DNA of 64,000 nt from CAVQLX01 sp963811605 (GCA_963811605.1 CAWESA010000003.1:62001-126000); one strand, 5' to 3'; shown: positions 17,701-26,759, numbered from the stretch's first letter. Program-made: numbers and translations. Notes: generated from the letters alone by a model not told the origin.

Positions 17701-18531
17701 TTCGAGAACAACCTCGTCGATTTCGGCTTGCTCGAGTACGCCGACGCCGGCGTCTGGTACCTGAACGGCGCGCAGATGGCGGGCTTCCATCCGCCCCTGC
17801 CGGTCGACTACTGCGTCGACGGCGCCGACCGGTGCGGCGGGTACACCGGCAGCTTCGGCGTGACGATGCGTACGCGAAGCGCCAGCCCGAACCAGAACGG
17901 CAACATCGTGCGCAACAACGTCTTCGTCAACGCGTACGCGCAGGCGCTGTTCTTCAACGACCTGGAACAGCCCAGCCCGTATGCCCCGGGCACCCCGCAT
18001 CAGATCGTGAACAACACGTTCATCGCACCGGCCGATGCGCGCTACCTGTCCGGAACGGACTCCTGGATCCCGGTGAGCGTGTGGGGGAACTGGGCTTCCC
18101 CCGCCGCGCGCGCCATCGTCCAGAACAACGTCTTCCGTCGCAGCGCCTCGTCGGCCACGGGAACAGCGCTCTTCCAGATCTCCACGGAGTCGCTGGCCAA
18201 CACCACCATCGACTACAACGACTGGGGCGCCGCCACCCCCGCGTGGCTCGTGGGTGCGAACCACCGCACGAGCTTCGCAGACTTCCGGGGCCTGGTGCAG
18301 ACGATCGCCGGCGCCGGCAACGAGGCGCACTCGATCAACGTCGATCCGCAATTCGTGCTGCCCTTCTCCGATCTCCACCTCCGCAGCACCAGTCCCGCCC
18401 GGCAGACCGGGAGGGATCTGAGCGGTGTGGGGTGGACGCCGTCTCCGTACGACTACGATTGCGACCTCTCGAACGTCGCATCGTGCACGCCGCGGCCCGC
18501 CGGACGGTGGAGCATGGGGGCGTTCCAGTAG
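14740..18531 (+). CDS. Large secreted protein: two carbohydrate-binding-like modules, Cys repeats and beta-helix
   Basis: A 1,263-residue exported protein; ATG 14740 follows GGAGG. After the signal peptide come two similar modules (about 35-220 and 240-400), each with SIEAEH or SMEAEH, then HYIWARG, and GVHVVDVWMREDGFIIDKLV. They resemble the malectin/CBM-like modules that often follow glycosidases. A proline-rich linker separates them. Four exact 25-residue units then start CGDGVCNGTESTASCPADCG. The C-terminal 750 residues (from TWIIDGKTGNDSGSG) form a right-handed beta-helix with many N-x-I/V-x-x-N-x-F/Y coils. Polysaccharide binding or degradation at the cell surface is likely; no catalytic residues are assigned. 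Confidence 0.82.
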   Translation: MRGLLPCGRGRSVWLGCVAAIGVMIAARDAAAAPGDAFQQASDGLVSIEAEHPDANVPNGGQSFVASSQAGASGSGALTASPNSDVIRNTGYAASSPRLEYRVNFVKTGTHYIWARGSGPTAADDSFHAGLDGAELPSSDRITGFGTGWTWSRDTMDGPVATVTVATTGVHVVDVWMREDGFIIDKLVIATDSAFAPTGLGPAESARQASTTPPPPPPPPPPSPGAFIQSGDANGIVSMEAEHFATNTAQGGRSWLAAAGGAALQAMPNAGVNQDTSYTSSSPRLDFTVNFVKTGVHYIWARGMGATPADDSYHAGLDGAALTSSDRISGFGTAWTWSRSTMDGPLATFTVGTAGVHTVNVWMREDGFIIDKLVVTSNANYAPSGTGPAESPTGTPPPPVCGDGVCNGTESTASCPADCGPPPPVCGDGVCNGTESTASCPADCGPPPPACGDGVCNGTESTASCPADCGPPPPACGDGACNGTESTASCPADCGSGAGTTWIIDGKTGNDSGSGRASAPWRTWGKLIVALNAGTIAPGDRVLIRPGRYAVCEGQGYWESLRGAGGTASAPITISVDTSLPGDVEIHGAARAGQCGSSAWLPAKQCTSGSLRGAVCDANSDCPGGGTCTTIPNVFYTVMGDSNANSWEGGIEGPGVAFQPSLAPVGGAPRIFEILYSDEVTAGAAPKMPTFTPGRDQYWPYPIMRDKCTASKVPWLCCTGAGAGTCGNPRGYVQTASGASPEAVGNAQYGPVELPLAKYVLSQGNGSTVPTTYLRFTNRAGGGDSGRTFYFWWATTGIMQLGNAHHLSFEDFDIAYNSRATAMYDGIGTTFPRLIGGDTYLVNPIASNSSYGPRNVVHDITFRQGKIHGSQGNEMVHANSGPTDRFYGLSFDHVEFTDGPWSVPDGASTTSGTGNANTNQVSKMWPPPNHRPKWSNTYNTHWSPLGGGGLSSGAMIINTPNNVVRNCYFHDVGLISFHENPNNMGNIFENNLVDFGLLEYADAGVWYLNGAQMAGFHPPLPVDYCVDGADRCGGYTGSFGVTMRTRSASPNQNGNIVRNNVFVNAYAQALFFNDLEQPSPYAPGTPHQIVNNTFIAPADARYLSGTDSWIPVSVWGNWASPAARAIVQNNVFRRSASSATGTALFQISTESLANTTIDYNDWGAATPAWLVGANHRTSFADFRGLVQTIAGAGNEAHSINVDPQFVLPFSDLHLRSTSPARQTGRDLSGVGWTPSPYDYDCDLSNVASCTPRPAGRWSMGAFQ
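15940..16224 (+). repeat. Four 75-bp coding repeats
   Basis: Four direct repeats with a period of 75 bases start at 15940, 16015, 16090 and 16165. Each encodes CGDGVCNGTESTASCPADCG plus a PPPP linker, and only a few bases differ between units. Such near-identity points to recent slippage or homogenisation, and copy number may differ among strains or be miscounted in assembly. Confidence 0.85.
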
Positions 18532-18854
18532 CCCAGGGTCTTGCGCAGGCGCTCATTGAGCCGCTGCCGATGCGGTTCAAGTGCGCCTGCGAGAGGACAG
18601 TCAGGTCGGTCCTGGCGCGAAGAGATTCGGCTTTGCAACCGCCTCTGCCGGCCGATCTGCGGCACGCGTCAGAGGTCGCTTCCCACCCCGTGATGCACCC
18701 GGAAGAGGTTCCGGGGATCGTACTTGCGCTTGATCTCGAGCAGTCGCTCGTAGGGCGGTCCGTAGTACGTCTGCTTCCAATCCGGCGAGTGCTTCGGCAA
18801 CCTGCTCCTGACGCGACGGCCTGCGTGCGGCTGCTCGACGGCGACACGGACGAT
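18527..18854. repeat. Direct duplication, copy 1
   Basis: About 328 bases that recur almost unchanged at 18870-19201 (offset 343). It begins inside the final codons of the preceding gene and includes that gene's TAG stop. It differs from copy 2 mainly by two CC deletions (near 18816 and 18824). Both copies carry the C-terminal end of an oxidase gene on the minus strand. Confidence 0.85.
18669..18850 (-). pseudogene. Berberine-bridge-type FAD oxidase C-terminus, copy 1
   Basis: The minus strand encodes SPDWKQTYYGPPYERLLEIK, then RKYDPRNLFRVHHGVGSDL and a TGA. This is the BBE domain that closes FAD-linked oxidases of the berberine-bridge/6-hydroxynicotine-oxidase group. Only about 60 residues are present; the FAD-binding domain and substrate-binding region are absent. 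Hence it is a remnant. Confidence 0.65.
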
Positions 18855-18869
18855 GTGTGGAAAAATAGG

Positions 18870-19201
18870 AGTAGCCCAGGGTCTTGCGCAGGCGCTCATT
18901 GAGCCGCTGCCGATGCGGTTCAAGTGCGCCTGCGAGAGGACAGTCAGGTCGGTCCTGGCGCGAAGAGATTCGGCTTTGCAACCGCCTCTGCCGGCCGATC
19001 TGCGGCACGCGTCAGAGGTCGCTTCCCACCCCGTGATGCACCCGGAAGAGGTTCCGGGGATCGTACTTGCGCTTGATCTCGAGCAGTCGCTCGTAGGGCG
19101 GTCCGTAGTACGTCTGCTTCCAATCCGGCGAGTGCTTCGGCAACCTGCTCCTGACGCCCGACGGCCTGCCCGTGCGGCTGCTCGACGGCGACACGGACGA
19201 T
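18870..19201. repeat. Direct duplication, copy 2
   Basis: Second copy of the unit at 18527-18854. It is separated from copy 1 by about 15 unrelated bases (GTGTGGAAAAATAGG-like). Copy 2 has the fuller reading at the two CC positions. Either a genuine recent tandem duplication or an assembly overlap that was not collapsed. Confidence 0.85.
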
Positions 19202-19260
19202 CGTCGTCTGCAGCTACACGCCGCCGGGGAAATTTCATCGGCCAGCAGCCGTACTGATCC
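19012..19260 (-). pseudogene. Berberine-bridge-type FAD oxidase C-terminus, copy 2
   Basis: Same BBE tail as in copy 1 (YYGPPYERLLEIKRKYDP, then HHGVGSDL). Upstream of about 19200 the minus frame becomes Ser/Arg-rich sequence without oxidase similarity, so the remainder of the gene is lost here too. Confidence 0.62.
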
Positions 19261-19424
19261 GTCTCGGTGTCTGCGCGTCGCAGGGGCGACGCTCGGACGG
19301 CCCCGCGTCCCGGAGCGACGCGCTCGGCGCCATGGATCGGTGCGTCCCGGAACGGCACTCGCGGGACGTCGCCCGTTCGACCCCGGTCGGCGGCTCTTCA
19401 TCGGAACGCCGTAGAACACCCGCG

Positions 19425-20699
19425 TCAGGCGGCGGGTACGCGCACCATGAGTGGCACCGTGCGCCCACGGATGCGCAGCGCGCGCGGCGCCGAAAGGGGG
19501 ACGGCGTCACCGAGCTGCAGCCGGGTCGCCTCCGACACGAGGACATCCACGCCCTCCCCCTTGGTGAGCTCCTGGAGGCGCGCCGCCACGTTCACCGCGT
19601 CACCCACCACGGTGTAATCACGGCGTCGCGGCGCGCCGATGTCGCCCAGAACGACGGGACCGGTGTGGATGCCGACGCCCATGTGGAGCGGCGATGCGCC
19701 GTCCCCCGCGCGCTCGGCGTTGAGCGCGGCGAGCGCCGCCCGCATCGCGACCGCGCACAGCACGGCGCGCAACGCGTGGTCCGCCTGCGCGACCGGCGCG
19801 CCGAAGTACGCCATGAGGCCGTCGCCCAGGTACTTGTCGAGCGTGCCTCCGTGCGCGAACACCACGTCCACCATGCGTTCGAGGAACGTGTTCAGCAGGG
19901 CGACCACCGCAGGTGCCGGCAATGCCTCGCAGATCGGCGTGAAGTCGCGAAGGTCGCAGAACAGGATCGTCACTTCCCACGTCTGCCCGCAAGTTCCGAG
20001 CCTCGCCGGTTCGGCGAGCTGAGCGGCGACCTGCGGAGAGAAGTAGCGTTCCAGGCGCTCACGACGGAGCCGTTCGTTGGCGACCCGGTCGATCGACACC
20101 ATCGTCCGGCGGCTCGCATACCCGAGCATCATACCGATGAGTGCGATGGCGAACGCGGTCATGACCACCAGCCCCGGGTCCCAGCTCCCGCTCCCGGCCA
20201 TGAGTGATAGCTCACACCCGATGGCGATGATCGCCCCGACCGCGATCCACCGCCGGTCGAGGACGAGCGACGCGAGCACGAGAAGTCCGACATAGTAGAC
20301 CGCAGCATGCGCCGAGAGCCGAGCAGCGTCCGTGGTGAGCCCAGCCATCTTGAGCCCGCCGATGATTCGCGAGATGAGCACGTAGAGCAGCGGCATGTCG
20401 ACGAAGGCGATGGCGAGGCTGCCGGCCCGGGCGATCCGCCGGGACCGGGCGCCCGCGACGAAGAGCACCGCCGCCGCCGAGGTCCAGCCGACGAACAGTC
20501 CGATCGGCGCGCCGATCCATCCCGGTACTGTGAGCTCGAAATAGACCTCGACCGCCAGGCCGAGCAGCAAGCCCGCCAGGCGGAAGGCGTTGATCCGCCG
20601 CGCGTTGTGGAGCCGTTCCACCTCGAGCGCGGCATGCACGACGCGGCCGTGGTCGTCCATGCGCCGTCTTAGCGCATGGTCGCGCGCGGCGTCGATCAC
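19425..20699 (-). CDS. Membrane-bound class III adenylate/guanylate cyclase
   Basis: A 424-residue protein. The N-terminal half has about six hydrophobic segments (around 40-200, e.g. LAGLLLGLAVEVYFEL and LVVMTAFAIALIGMMLGYAS). A coiled RLRRERLERYFSPQVAAQL linker leads to a class III cyclase domain (about 235-405). Landmarks are ILFCDLRDFTPICE with a metal-binding Asp, HGGTLDKYLGDGLMAYFG with the second Asp, GIHTGPVVLGDIG, and DYTVVGDAVNVAARLQE. It should convert ATP (or GTP) to the cyclic nucleotide at the inner membrane face. Start is GTG 20699; ATG 20660 is a good alternative. Neighbours give no clue to the signal sensed. Confidence 0.92.
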   Translation of the reverse strand: MIDAARDHALRRRMDDHGRVVHAALEVERLHNARRINAFRLAGLLLGLAVEVYFELTVPGWIGAPIGLFVGWTSAAAVLFVAGARSRRIARAGSLAIAFVDMPLLYVLISRIIGGLKMAGLTTDAARLSAHAAVYYVGLLVLASLVLDRRWIAVGAIIAIGCELSLMAGSGSWDPGLVVMTAFAIALIGMMLGYASRRTMVSIDRVANERLRRERLERYFSPQVAAQLAEPARLGTCGQTWEVTILFCDLRDFTPICEALPAPAVVALLNTFLERMVDVVFAHGGTLDKYLGDGLMAYFGAPVAQADHALRAVLCAVAMRAALAALNAERAGDGASPLHMGVGIHTGPVVLGDIGAPRRRDYTVVGDAVNVAARLQELTKGEGVDVLVSEATRLQLGDAVPLSAPRALRIRGRTVPLMVRVPAA

Positions 20700-21119
20700 G
20701 GTGGCGGTGAAGCGGAGGTCGAAGCGATAAGTGATGATCTCGACGGCCTTCCGGAGTATTGCGCCCGAAGCATGCGTGGGTCCTGGCGCGAGTGCGTCGC
20801 CGCGCCGACGCCACAGCCACCGGAGGAACCCGTGTCATGGAACCCAGCAATCTGGCCGCAGATTGTCCACCAGGAGACGGCGGCGTCCGGCAGAGCAGCG
20901 GTCGGGTGCGGCTAGATGCGAGCTATTGTCTTTCTTATGCCTCACGCTTTCCGCTTGACCTGATGGACTGACATCCCGTAAGACTGCTGCCTCCAAGTCC
21001 GCTCGACGACGAGAATCGAAGCCGAGGGCCCCACGATGTGTGTGGCGGCACGCATGCTCCAGGTGCGCGCCTCCGGGGCGGAAATCTGCACGCGACAGAA
21101 CCGCGAGGAGGCTCACCTG
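20700..21119. other. Divergent intergenic region
   Basis: About 420 bases between the divergent cyclase and Cys-rich protein genes. No supported gene is present. The only clear signal is the GAGGAGG ribosome site at about 21106-21112 for the downstream gene. Promoters of both genes should lie here. Confidence 0.45.
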
Positions 21120-22773
21120 ATGATCGCGAAGCTCATTCCGGCTCTCGGCATTGCCATGCTGCTCGTGGGTCCTCTCGTCCCGGCCGCCCAGGCGGTGTGC
21201 GGCAACGGCGTCGTCGAGATGGGCGAGGCCTGCGACGGCGGGGTCTGCTGTACCGCGGGCTGCGCGTTCGCGGCGGCGGGGACCGTGTGCCGGCCCCAGG
21301 CGACGACCTGCGACGGCGGCCACTGTCTCTGCGATGCCGTCGAGGTCTGCACCGGCACGAGTGCGGCTTGCCCGGCCGACGGCCTCGAGCCGTCGGGGAC
21401 GGTGTGCCGCCCCAATGCGAAGGACTTCCTGAATTGCCCGGATCCGGACCCCATCACGAACTGCCCGGACACCGGGTGCGACGTGCCGGAAGGCTGCGAC
21501 GGCATGAACCTGGCCTGTCCCGCGGACCAGTTCGAGCCCGACACCACCCTGTGTCGGATGGCCCAGGGGGCGTGCGATCTGGACGATTTCTGCAGCGGCC
21601 AGAATGCGTTCTGCCTGCCCGACACGCAAGAGCACGGCCGTGTGCCGGCCGTCGGCGGGGCCTGCGATCCCGCCGAGAACTGCAACGGCGTCGAAAACGA
21701 CTGCCCCGCCGACGTCATCCGGCCGGCCGGGACCTCTTGCCGTCCGGCCGCGGGCGCCTGCGATCTCGCGGAGACGTGCACCGGCGGCCCGGCTTGCCCG
21801 CCGACGTCTTGAAGGGGGGCGGCATCGAGTGTCGCGCGGCCGCGGGCACCTGCGACATCGCCGAGGCCTGCACGGGCTCGAGCGCCGCGTGCCCGGCGGA
21901 CGGCTTCGTGGCCGTGGGCACCGAGTGTCGCCCGTCGTTCGATGTCGACGTGCGATCTCGCCGAGGCTTGCACCGGCACTGCGGCCCCACGTGCCCCGCG
22001 AATGCGTTCACGCCCGACGGCACGGCGTGCGACGACGGCATGGCCTGCACGATCCCGGACGCGTGCACGGCGGGCCAGTGCGTCGGCAACTCGATGATCT
22101 GCGGCGACGGTATCGTGCAGACGGGTTGCAACGAGGAGTGCGACGACGGCAACACGACCTCCGGCGACGGGTGCTCGTCGACGTGCCAGTCGCAGCCGGG
22201 CCTGGGCTGCCCGTTCACACCGCTTCCCGGCTGCCGTCTGCCAGTCACGCCGGTGAAGTCGGACAGATCAGATCATCGACCGGGAGCGCATCGGCGGGCT
22301 CAAGTTCAAGTGGCGCTGGCGCAAGGGCGCCGCCACCGACGTGGCCGAGTTCGGCGACCCGCTCACGACCACGAGCTACCAACTCTGCGTCTACGATCAG
22401 GGCAAGCTGCTCACGGGCTCCACCGCTCCGGCGGGCGGCACCTGTAGCGTCACGCATCCGAAGCCGTGCTGGCGGCGCCGCGGCGACAAGGGCTTCCGGT
22501 ACAGGGATGTCCCGCAATCGATCCTTCCTGGCGGCATCAACCGGGTCAGCCTGAAGGCCGGGCAAAGACGGCAAGGCGGAGGTGCAGGTCCACGCGACCG
22601 GGGGAATCTTCGAGTTCCCCTCGAACGGCGGGCTCGGGCTGCCGGATCTCGCGGCGATCCAGCAACCGCTGCGTATCCAGGTGCAGAACACCAACGGCCT
22701 CTGCTTCGAGACGGCGTTCAACGCGCCGCCCGGCCGGCAAGACCCGAACCGGTTCGAGGACGTCGGCGACTGA
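21120..22773 (+). pseudogene. Cys-rich secreted protein with EGF/DUF4215-like repeats, frame interrupted
   Basis: ATG 21120 after GAGGAGG starts a signal peptide (MIAKLIPALGIAMLLVG to AQA). A run of Cys modules follows, such as CDAVEVCTGTSAACPADG, CDPAENCNGVENDCPAD, CDIAEACTGSSAACPADG and a DUF4215-type CDDGNTTSGDGCSSTC. The C-terminal module reads RIGGLKFKWRWRKG, then SYQLCVYDQGKLL and LRIQVQNTNGLCFETAF, ending at TGA 22773. The same protein logic continues across at least five frame changes (about 21805, 21945, 21990, 22255, 22560). If read as is, it is truncated after 230 residues. Restored, it would be a secreted protein of about 550 residues of unknown role. Confidence 0.65.
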
Positions 22774-22844
22774 CGTGAGATCGGGGCTCCGAGGCGTCGG
22801 CGACGCCCGGCTGCCCCCCGGGCAGACACGGACGGAGGACGATC

Positions 22845-23917
22845 ATGCGTACACCCATCCCGATTCGAACGAAGGCCCTCATCCTCGCGATCGCGCTGGC
22901 CGTGCCGAGCGCCGCCCAGGCCGGTCCGCGAGACGAGGTCTACGCCCTCGCGGCATCCATGAGGAGCCTCGGGGCAGAGTCGAGCGCGGCGGAGGTCGAG
23001 GCCCTCGCCGGCGTCATGTCCGACGAGGATGCTCAAGGCTCGTGGACGACGGCATCGCGCAGGTCACCGCGGCCTTCAACGACAGTCGCCCAGCAGAGGG
23101 CGGCAGGCCGAAACGGCGGGGCGTGCCGCTGTCCTCCGCCGAGGACCTGGACCGGGGCGTGACGAGGAGCGCCGGCTTCCCGGAGCCCGAATACCCGGAC
23201 CCGGCGAAGTGCGTCACCTCACCGGACGGCTCGAATTTCGACGATTTCTTCATCGCGTTCACTGCGGTGAGACGGCCCGGACGGCGTTCAATGCCGCCAA
23301 GGACATCGTCGATTTCGGCGGGGTTGGGGGTGCTCGACCGTCGTCGTCGCGATCGGTGTCGGCGGCAACCCGCAGACTGTGGCGTGCGCCATTGCTCAGG
23401 CCGCCTTGACCGTCGCGAAACGGATTGCTGAACGTCGCCGAGGAAACCATCGAAGTCATCAACTTCTGCGACGGCGCGATCGAATTCGTCGACGACAGGA
23501 CGACGCTCGAGCGTACGGAGCACATCCATGACGACCTGGAAGCCGCCCGGGTGGAGATCCTGGCGAAGCTCAACGCGCACGACACCGACATCAAGGCGAT
23601 CCTCGCCATGATCCTGGCGCAGCTCGACGTCATCGAGAACAAGGTCGATCTCGGGCTCAAGAGCCAGGCCGAGATCGCGATGCACACGCGGTATCAGGAC
23701 GCGGCCGAGCGTGTTCTACGAGGAGCGACTGGACGAGATCTGCGGATACGCCCAGGAAGCGATCACCGACCTGCCGGTCGTCTACCTCGCCGCGAGCGCC
23801 GCCCAGGCCATCTACGACCGGGCGATCCAGTTCAAGGTGACCGACCCCAAGCGCGCCGCGGACGAGTGCATCAAGGCGTTCCTCATGGCGACGGTGCGCT
23901 CGGACCGCATCCAGTGA
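22845..23917 (+). pseudogene. Secreted helical protein, frame interrupted
   Basis: ATG 22845 after GGAGG starts a signal peptide (IRTKALILAIALAVPSAAQA). Consistent coding then hops between frames: DDGIAQVTAAFNDSRP, ARTAFNAAKDIVDFGG, VVVAIGVGGNPQTVACAIAQ, EETIEVINFCDGAIEFVDD, EARVEILAKLNAHDTDIKAI-like helices, and a final CGYAQEAITDLPVV to a stop at 23917. At least five frame changes occur in 1.07 kb. A restored product would be about 355 residues, mostly alpha-helical with a coiled-coil region. No family is recognised. Co-orientation with the Cys-rich gene 70 bases upstream suggests one operon. Confidence 0.6.
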
Positions 23918-24035
23918 CCTGAGGTGATCCGGGGGGTGGAGCGGCGAGGGCCGCTCCGCCTCCCCGGACCGAGCGTCGTGCAAGCCTCCGCCTTCGTCTC
24001 TCCCGTGGCCGCGCCGCTGGACGCCGCCAGGCCCC

Positions 24036-25076
24036 GTGGCGGTGACGCGAGGCGCGGGTTTCATCGCCTCCCCCCTCTACGACACGGTGCTGTTCATCCT
24101 GGCGCCCGTGCTCGCGCTCGCCCTCATCGTGCCGATCGCCGCCACGCCCTGGGCGCTCGCGTGGCAGCCCCTGCTCGGCATCGCGGAGCGCCCGGCCGTG
24201 CTCTTCATCCTCGTCTGGTCGCACGCGCACGCCGTCGCCACCTTCTTCCGGAGCCACGGCAACCGGGCGATCTTCGTCCAGCACCGGTTCGCGTTCGCCG
24301 GCGTGCCGATCCTGCTCCTCTTGGCGCTCATGGCATCCGACTGGGTCATGGTGTCCGCCCTGGTGCTGGCGCCGTTCTGGGCGGTGTACCACATCGGCAT
24401 GCAGAACTTCGGGCTCTGCAGGATCTACGACGCGCGCCGGGGGAATCCTTCCGACGCGGGACGCCACCTCGACTACTGGCTGCATCAGCTCATCAACATC
24501 GGTCCGTTCTTGGCGGGCTGGAGTCTGCTGTCGTCGCTGGAATCGTTCCGGTTGTTCGGCGACGTGGGATGGCGGGCCCCCGCGGAGTGGGCCCGGGTCC
24601 ACGGGTCGATCGCGGGCGGCCTCTCGCGGGCGTTGGTCGTGATCGGGCCGCTGTTCCTCCTGTGCTACATCCTGTCGTACTGGCGGCTCACCAAGCGAGG
24701 GTATCGCGTCTCGCCGCAGAAGATCGCACTCCTGGTCACCACGGCGAGCGTGTCGATCACCGCCTGGGGATTCCTCACCGCGTGGAAGGCCGTGTTCGTC
24801 ATGAACCTCTTCCACGGGCTGCAGTACTTCGCGCTCGTCTGGCGAACCGAGAACCGCAACATGCGACACCTGACGCGCCTCGAGACCGTGCGGGCCGGCG
24901 GGCCGCTGCTCTTCGTCGCGTTCGCGGCGATCACCCTCCTGACCGGGCTCGTGCTCCAGCTCTACGGCCGGAGCTACATGGTGTTCCGCTCGGTGGCCGC
25001 GCTGGGACTCGTCGTTTCGCTGATGCACTACTGGTACGACGGCTTCGTCTGGTCGGTTCGCAAGCGCGAGGTGTGA
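24036..25076 (+). CDS. Uncharacterised polytopic membrane protein
   Basis: A 346-residue protein with about eight to nine hydrophobic segments, e.g. TVLFILAPVLALALIVPIAA, VSALVLAPFWAVYHIGMQNF and VIGPLFLLCYILSYW. Conserved-looking polar spots include WSHAHAVATFFRSHGNR, YHIGMQNFG and LMHYWYDGFVWSVR; the clustered His residues could bind metal. I do not recognise the family. It starts at GTG 24036. Its TGA is followed at once by the GTG of the HTTM gene, so the two are coupled and their products may work together in the membrane. Confidence 0.7.
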   Translation: MAVTRGAGFIASPLYDTVLFILAPVLALALIVPIAATPWALAWQPLLGIAERPAVLFILVWSHAHAVATFFRSHGNRAIFVQHRFAFAGVPILLLLALMASDWVMVSALVLAPFWAVYHIGMQNFGLCRIYDARRGNPSDAGRHLDYWLHQLINIGPFLAGWSLLSSLESFRLFGDVGWRAPAEWARVHGSIAGGLSRALVVIGPLFLLCYILSYWRLTKRGYRVSPQKIALLVTTASVSITAWGFLTAWKAVFVMNLFHGLQYFALVWRTENRNMRHLTRLETVRAGGPLLFVAFAAITLLTGLVLQLYGRSYMVFRSVAALGLVVSLMHYWYDGFVWSVRKREV

Positions 25077-26759
25077 GTGCCAACCGCCGACCTCCCGGGC
25101 GACGAACGTCGCGGTCCGGCGATGGCGCCGCCCGCGGGGCGCGGTCTTGCCCGGACCCTCGACCGGTTGTTCGGGATCGATGGGCGTTCCCTCGCGGCGT
25201 TCCGTATCGCCCTCGGAGCGCTCGTCGTGGCCGACCTCGCGACGCGCGCCGCGGACATCGAGGCCCACTACACCGACGCCGGCGTCCTTCCCCGCGAGGC
25301 GTTCCGACGGTTGTTCGCTCTGAGCCACTGGCAGTGGTCGCTTCACCTGTGGACCGGCAGCGTCGGGGGAGAAGCGGCGCTGTTCCTCGCGGCACTGGTG
25401 GCCGCGTGCGCACTCATGGCCGGCTACCGGACGCGCGTCGCGACCGCGCTCACCTGGCTCCTGACGGTATCGCTGCAGGCGCGCAATCCGATGATTCTCT
25501 ACGGCGTCGATCAGCTGCTTCGCATGCTGCTGTTCTGGTCGCTTTTCCTGCCGCTCGGCGCCGAGTGGTCGATGGACCGCCTCCGGCGCGTGACGTCGCA
25601 GGGTCCCACGCGCCGTCACCTCTCGATGGCGACCGCGGCGATCCTGCTGCAGCCGTGGCTCATGTACGTCTTCTCGGGCGTGCTCAAGCTGAACCCGTCG
25701 TGGCAGGGCGGCGAGGCCCTCTCCTACGCGCTCTCCTCGGACATGTTCGCGAAGCCGCTGGGACACCAGCTCCTCGCGTATCCCCGGCTCCTCGAGCAGA
25801 TCACGCCCGCCGTGCCGTGGTTCGAGATCCTCGTGCCCATGGCGCTCTTCGTGCCGTGGGGCACGATGGCGTTTCGCACGGCTGCGCTGCTCCTCCTTGG
25901 CGGCTTCCACCTGATCATCGGACTCCTCTTCGCGACCGGGCTGTTCCAATACGCGGCCGCCACCGGGCTGTTGCTGTTCGTGCCCGGCGGCGCGTGGAAC
26001 CGCCTTGCGCGCACGCGAGCGCTTCGCAGTCTCTGGCGACCGATCGCCGCACGGCTGCCGCGGTCCTCATGTCACGCCCCCGTCCGACCCGCGCCGGCGG
26101 CGCCGAGACGATGGCTCGGCGCAGCAGGCCAGGTGCTGGTCGCGAGCCTGTTCCTCTACGTCGTGGCCTGGAACATCGCCGGCCTGCGACTCGAGTCGTA
26201 CTCGGCGCGCCACAGCATGACGTGGATACGCGAGTGGTGGGCGGCCGGCCACTCGGGCCTTCCCCTGATGTTCCGAGACGACGTCGTCGAGCGCATGATG
26301 GGTGACCTGGGGTGGATCGGACGCGTCGCGGGCCTCAATCAGCGCTGGGACATGTTCTATCGCACGAGCCCCGATGAACGTGGGTGGCACGTCGTGATCG
26401 GGACACTCGGGGACGGTCGAGAGATCAGTCTCCTCGAGGGGGGACGGCCGCTCGAGGGCGGCACGGTTTCGAAGCCGGCGTCGGTCCCTGGACTCTACCC
26501 AACCACGCGCTGGGCGACGTACTTCGCCTACTTGCGCACGCCCGGAGCCGAACCCGCGAGGAGGCTCCTCCCTGCAGTGATCAGTGGCATATGGGCGAGG
26601 CGACGGCCGGACCTCCCGATCGAGAAGGTGCGCATCGTCTTCGTCCAGGATATCCCACCATCGAGCAAGGGGGCGCCCGAGCACCGGGAGGTTGTCTGGT
26701 ACGAGGGCCCGCCGCAGGCGATGGCGGAGGGTCGTCGCTCGGGATCCTTCGGCCGATAA
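25077..26759 (+). CDS. HTTM (vitamin K-dependent gamma-carboxylase-like) membrane protein
   Basis: A 560-residue integral membrane protein. The first 300 residues match the HTTM pattern: GIDGRSLAAFRIALGALVVADL, then HYTDAGVLPR, LMAGYRTRVATALTWLL, SLQARNPMILYGVDQLLRML and WLMYVFSGVLKLNPSWQGG. This last run corresponds to the core of bacterial gamma-carboxylase-like proteins. The C-terminal 200 residues are periplasmic or cytosolic with one more membrane segment. Start GTG 25077 has GAGGTG just upstream; ATG 25122 is an alternative. In bacteria these proteins are mostly of unknown function. It is translated directly after the upstream membrane protein. Confidence 0.85.
   Translation: MPTADLPGDERRGPAMAPPAGRGLARTLDRLFGIDGRSLAAFRIALGALVVADLATRAADIEAHYTDAGVLPREAFRRLFALSHWQWSLHLWTGSVGGEAALFLAALVAACALMAGYRTRVATALTWLLTVSLQARNPMILYGVDQLLRMLLFWSLFLPLGAEWSMDRLRRVTSQGPTRRHLSMATAAILLQPWLMYVFSGVLKLNPSWQGGEALSYALSSDMFAKPLGHQLLAYPRLLEQITPAVPWFEILVPMALFVPWGTMAFRTAALLLLGGFHLIIGLLFATGLFQYAAATGLLLFVPGGAWNRLARTRALRSLWRPIAARLPRSSCHAPVRPAPAAPRRWLGAAGQVLVASLFLYVVAWNIAGLRLESYSARHSMTWIREWWAAGHSGLPLMFRDDVVERMMGDLGWIGRVAGLNQRWDMFYRTSPDERGWHVVIGTLGDGREISLLEGGRPLEGGTVSKPASVPGLYPTTRWATYFAYLRTPGAEPARRLLPAVISGIWARRRPDLPIEKVRIVFVQDIPPSSKGAPEHREVVWYEGPPQAMAEGRRSGSFGR

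Noticed and set aside
14980..18378. 1,132-residue open frame on the minus strand
   Set aside because: Low-complexity Arg/Gly/Val product opposite a signal-peptide-bearing plus-strand gene with clear domains.
19111..19203. Plus-strand reading GNLLLTPDGLPVRLLDGDTD inside the duplication
   Set aside because: Looks protein-like, but it lies opposite the clear BBE oxidase tail and has no start, ribosome site or domain.
22805..22823. GC-rich hairpin after the Cys-rich gene
   Set aside because: Only six stem pairs in very GC-rich sequence and no T tract; too weak to call a terminator.
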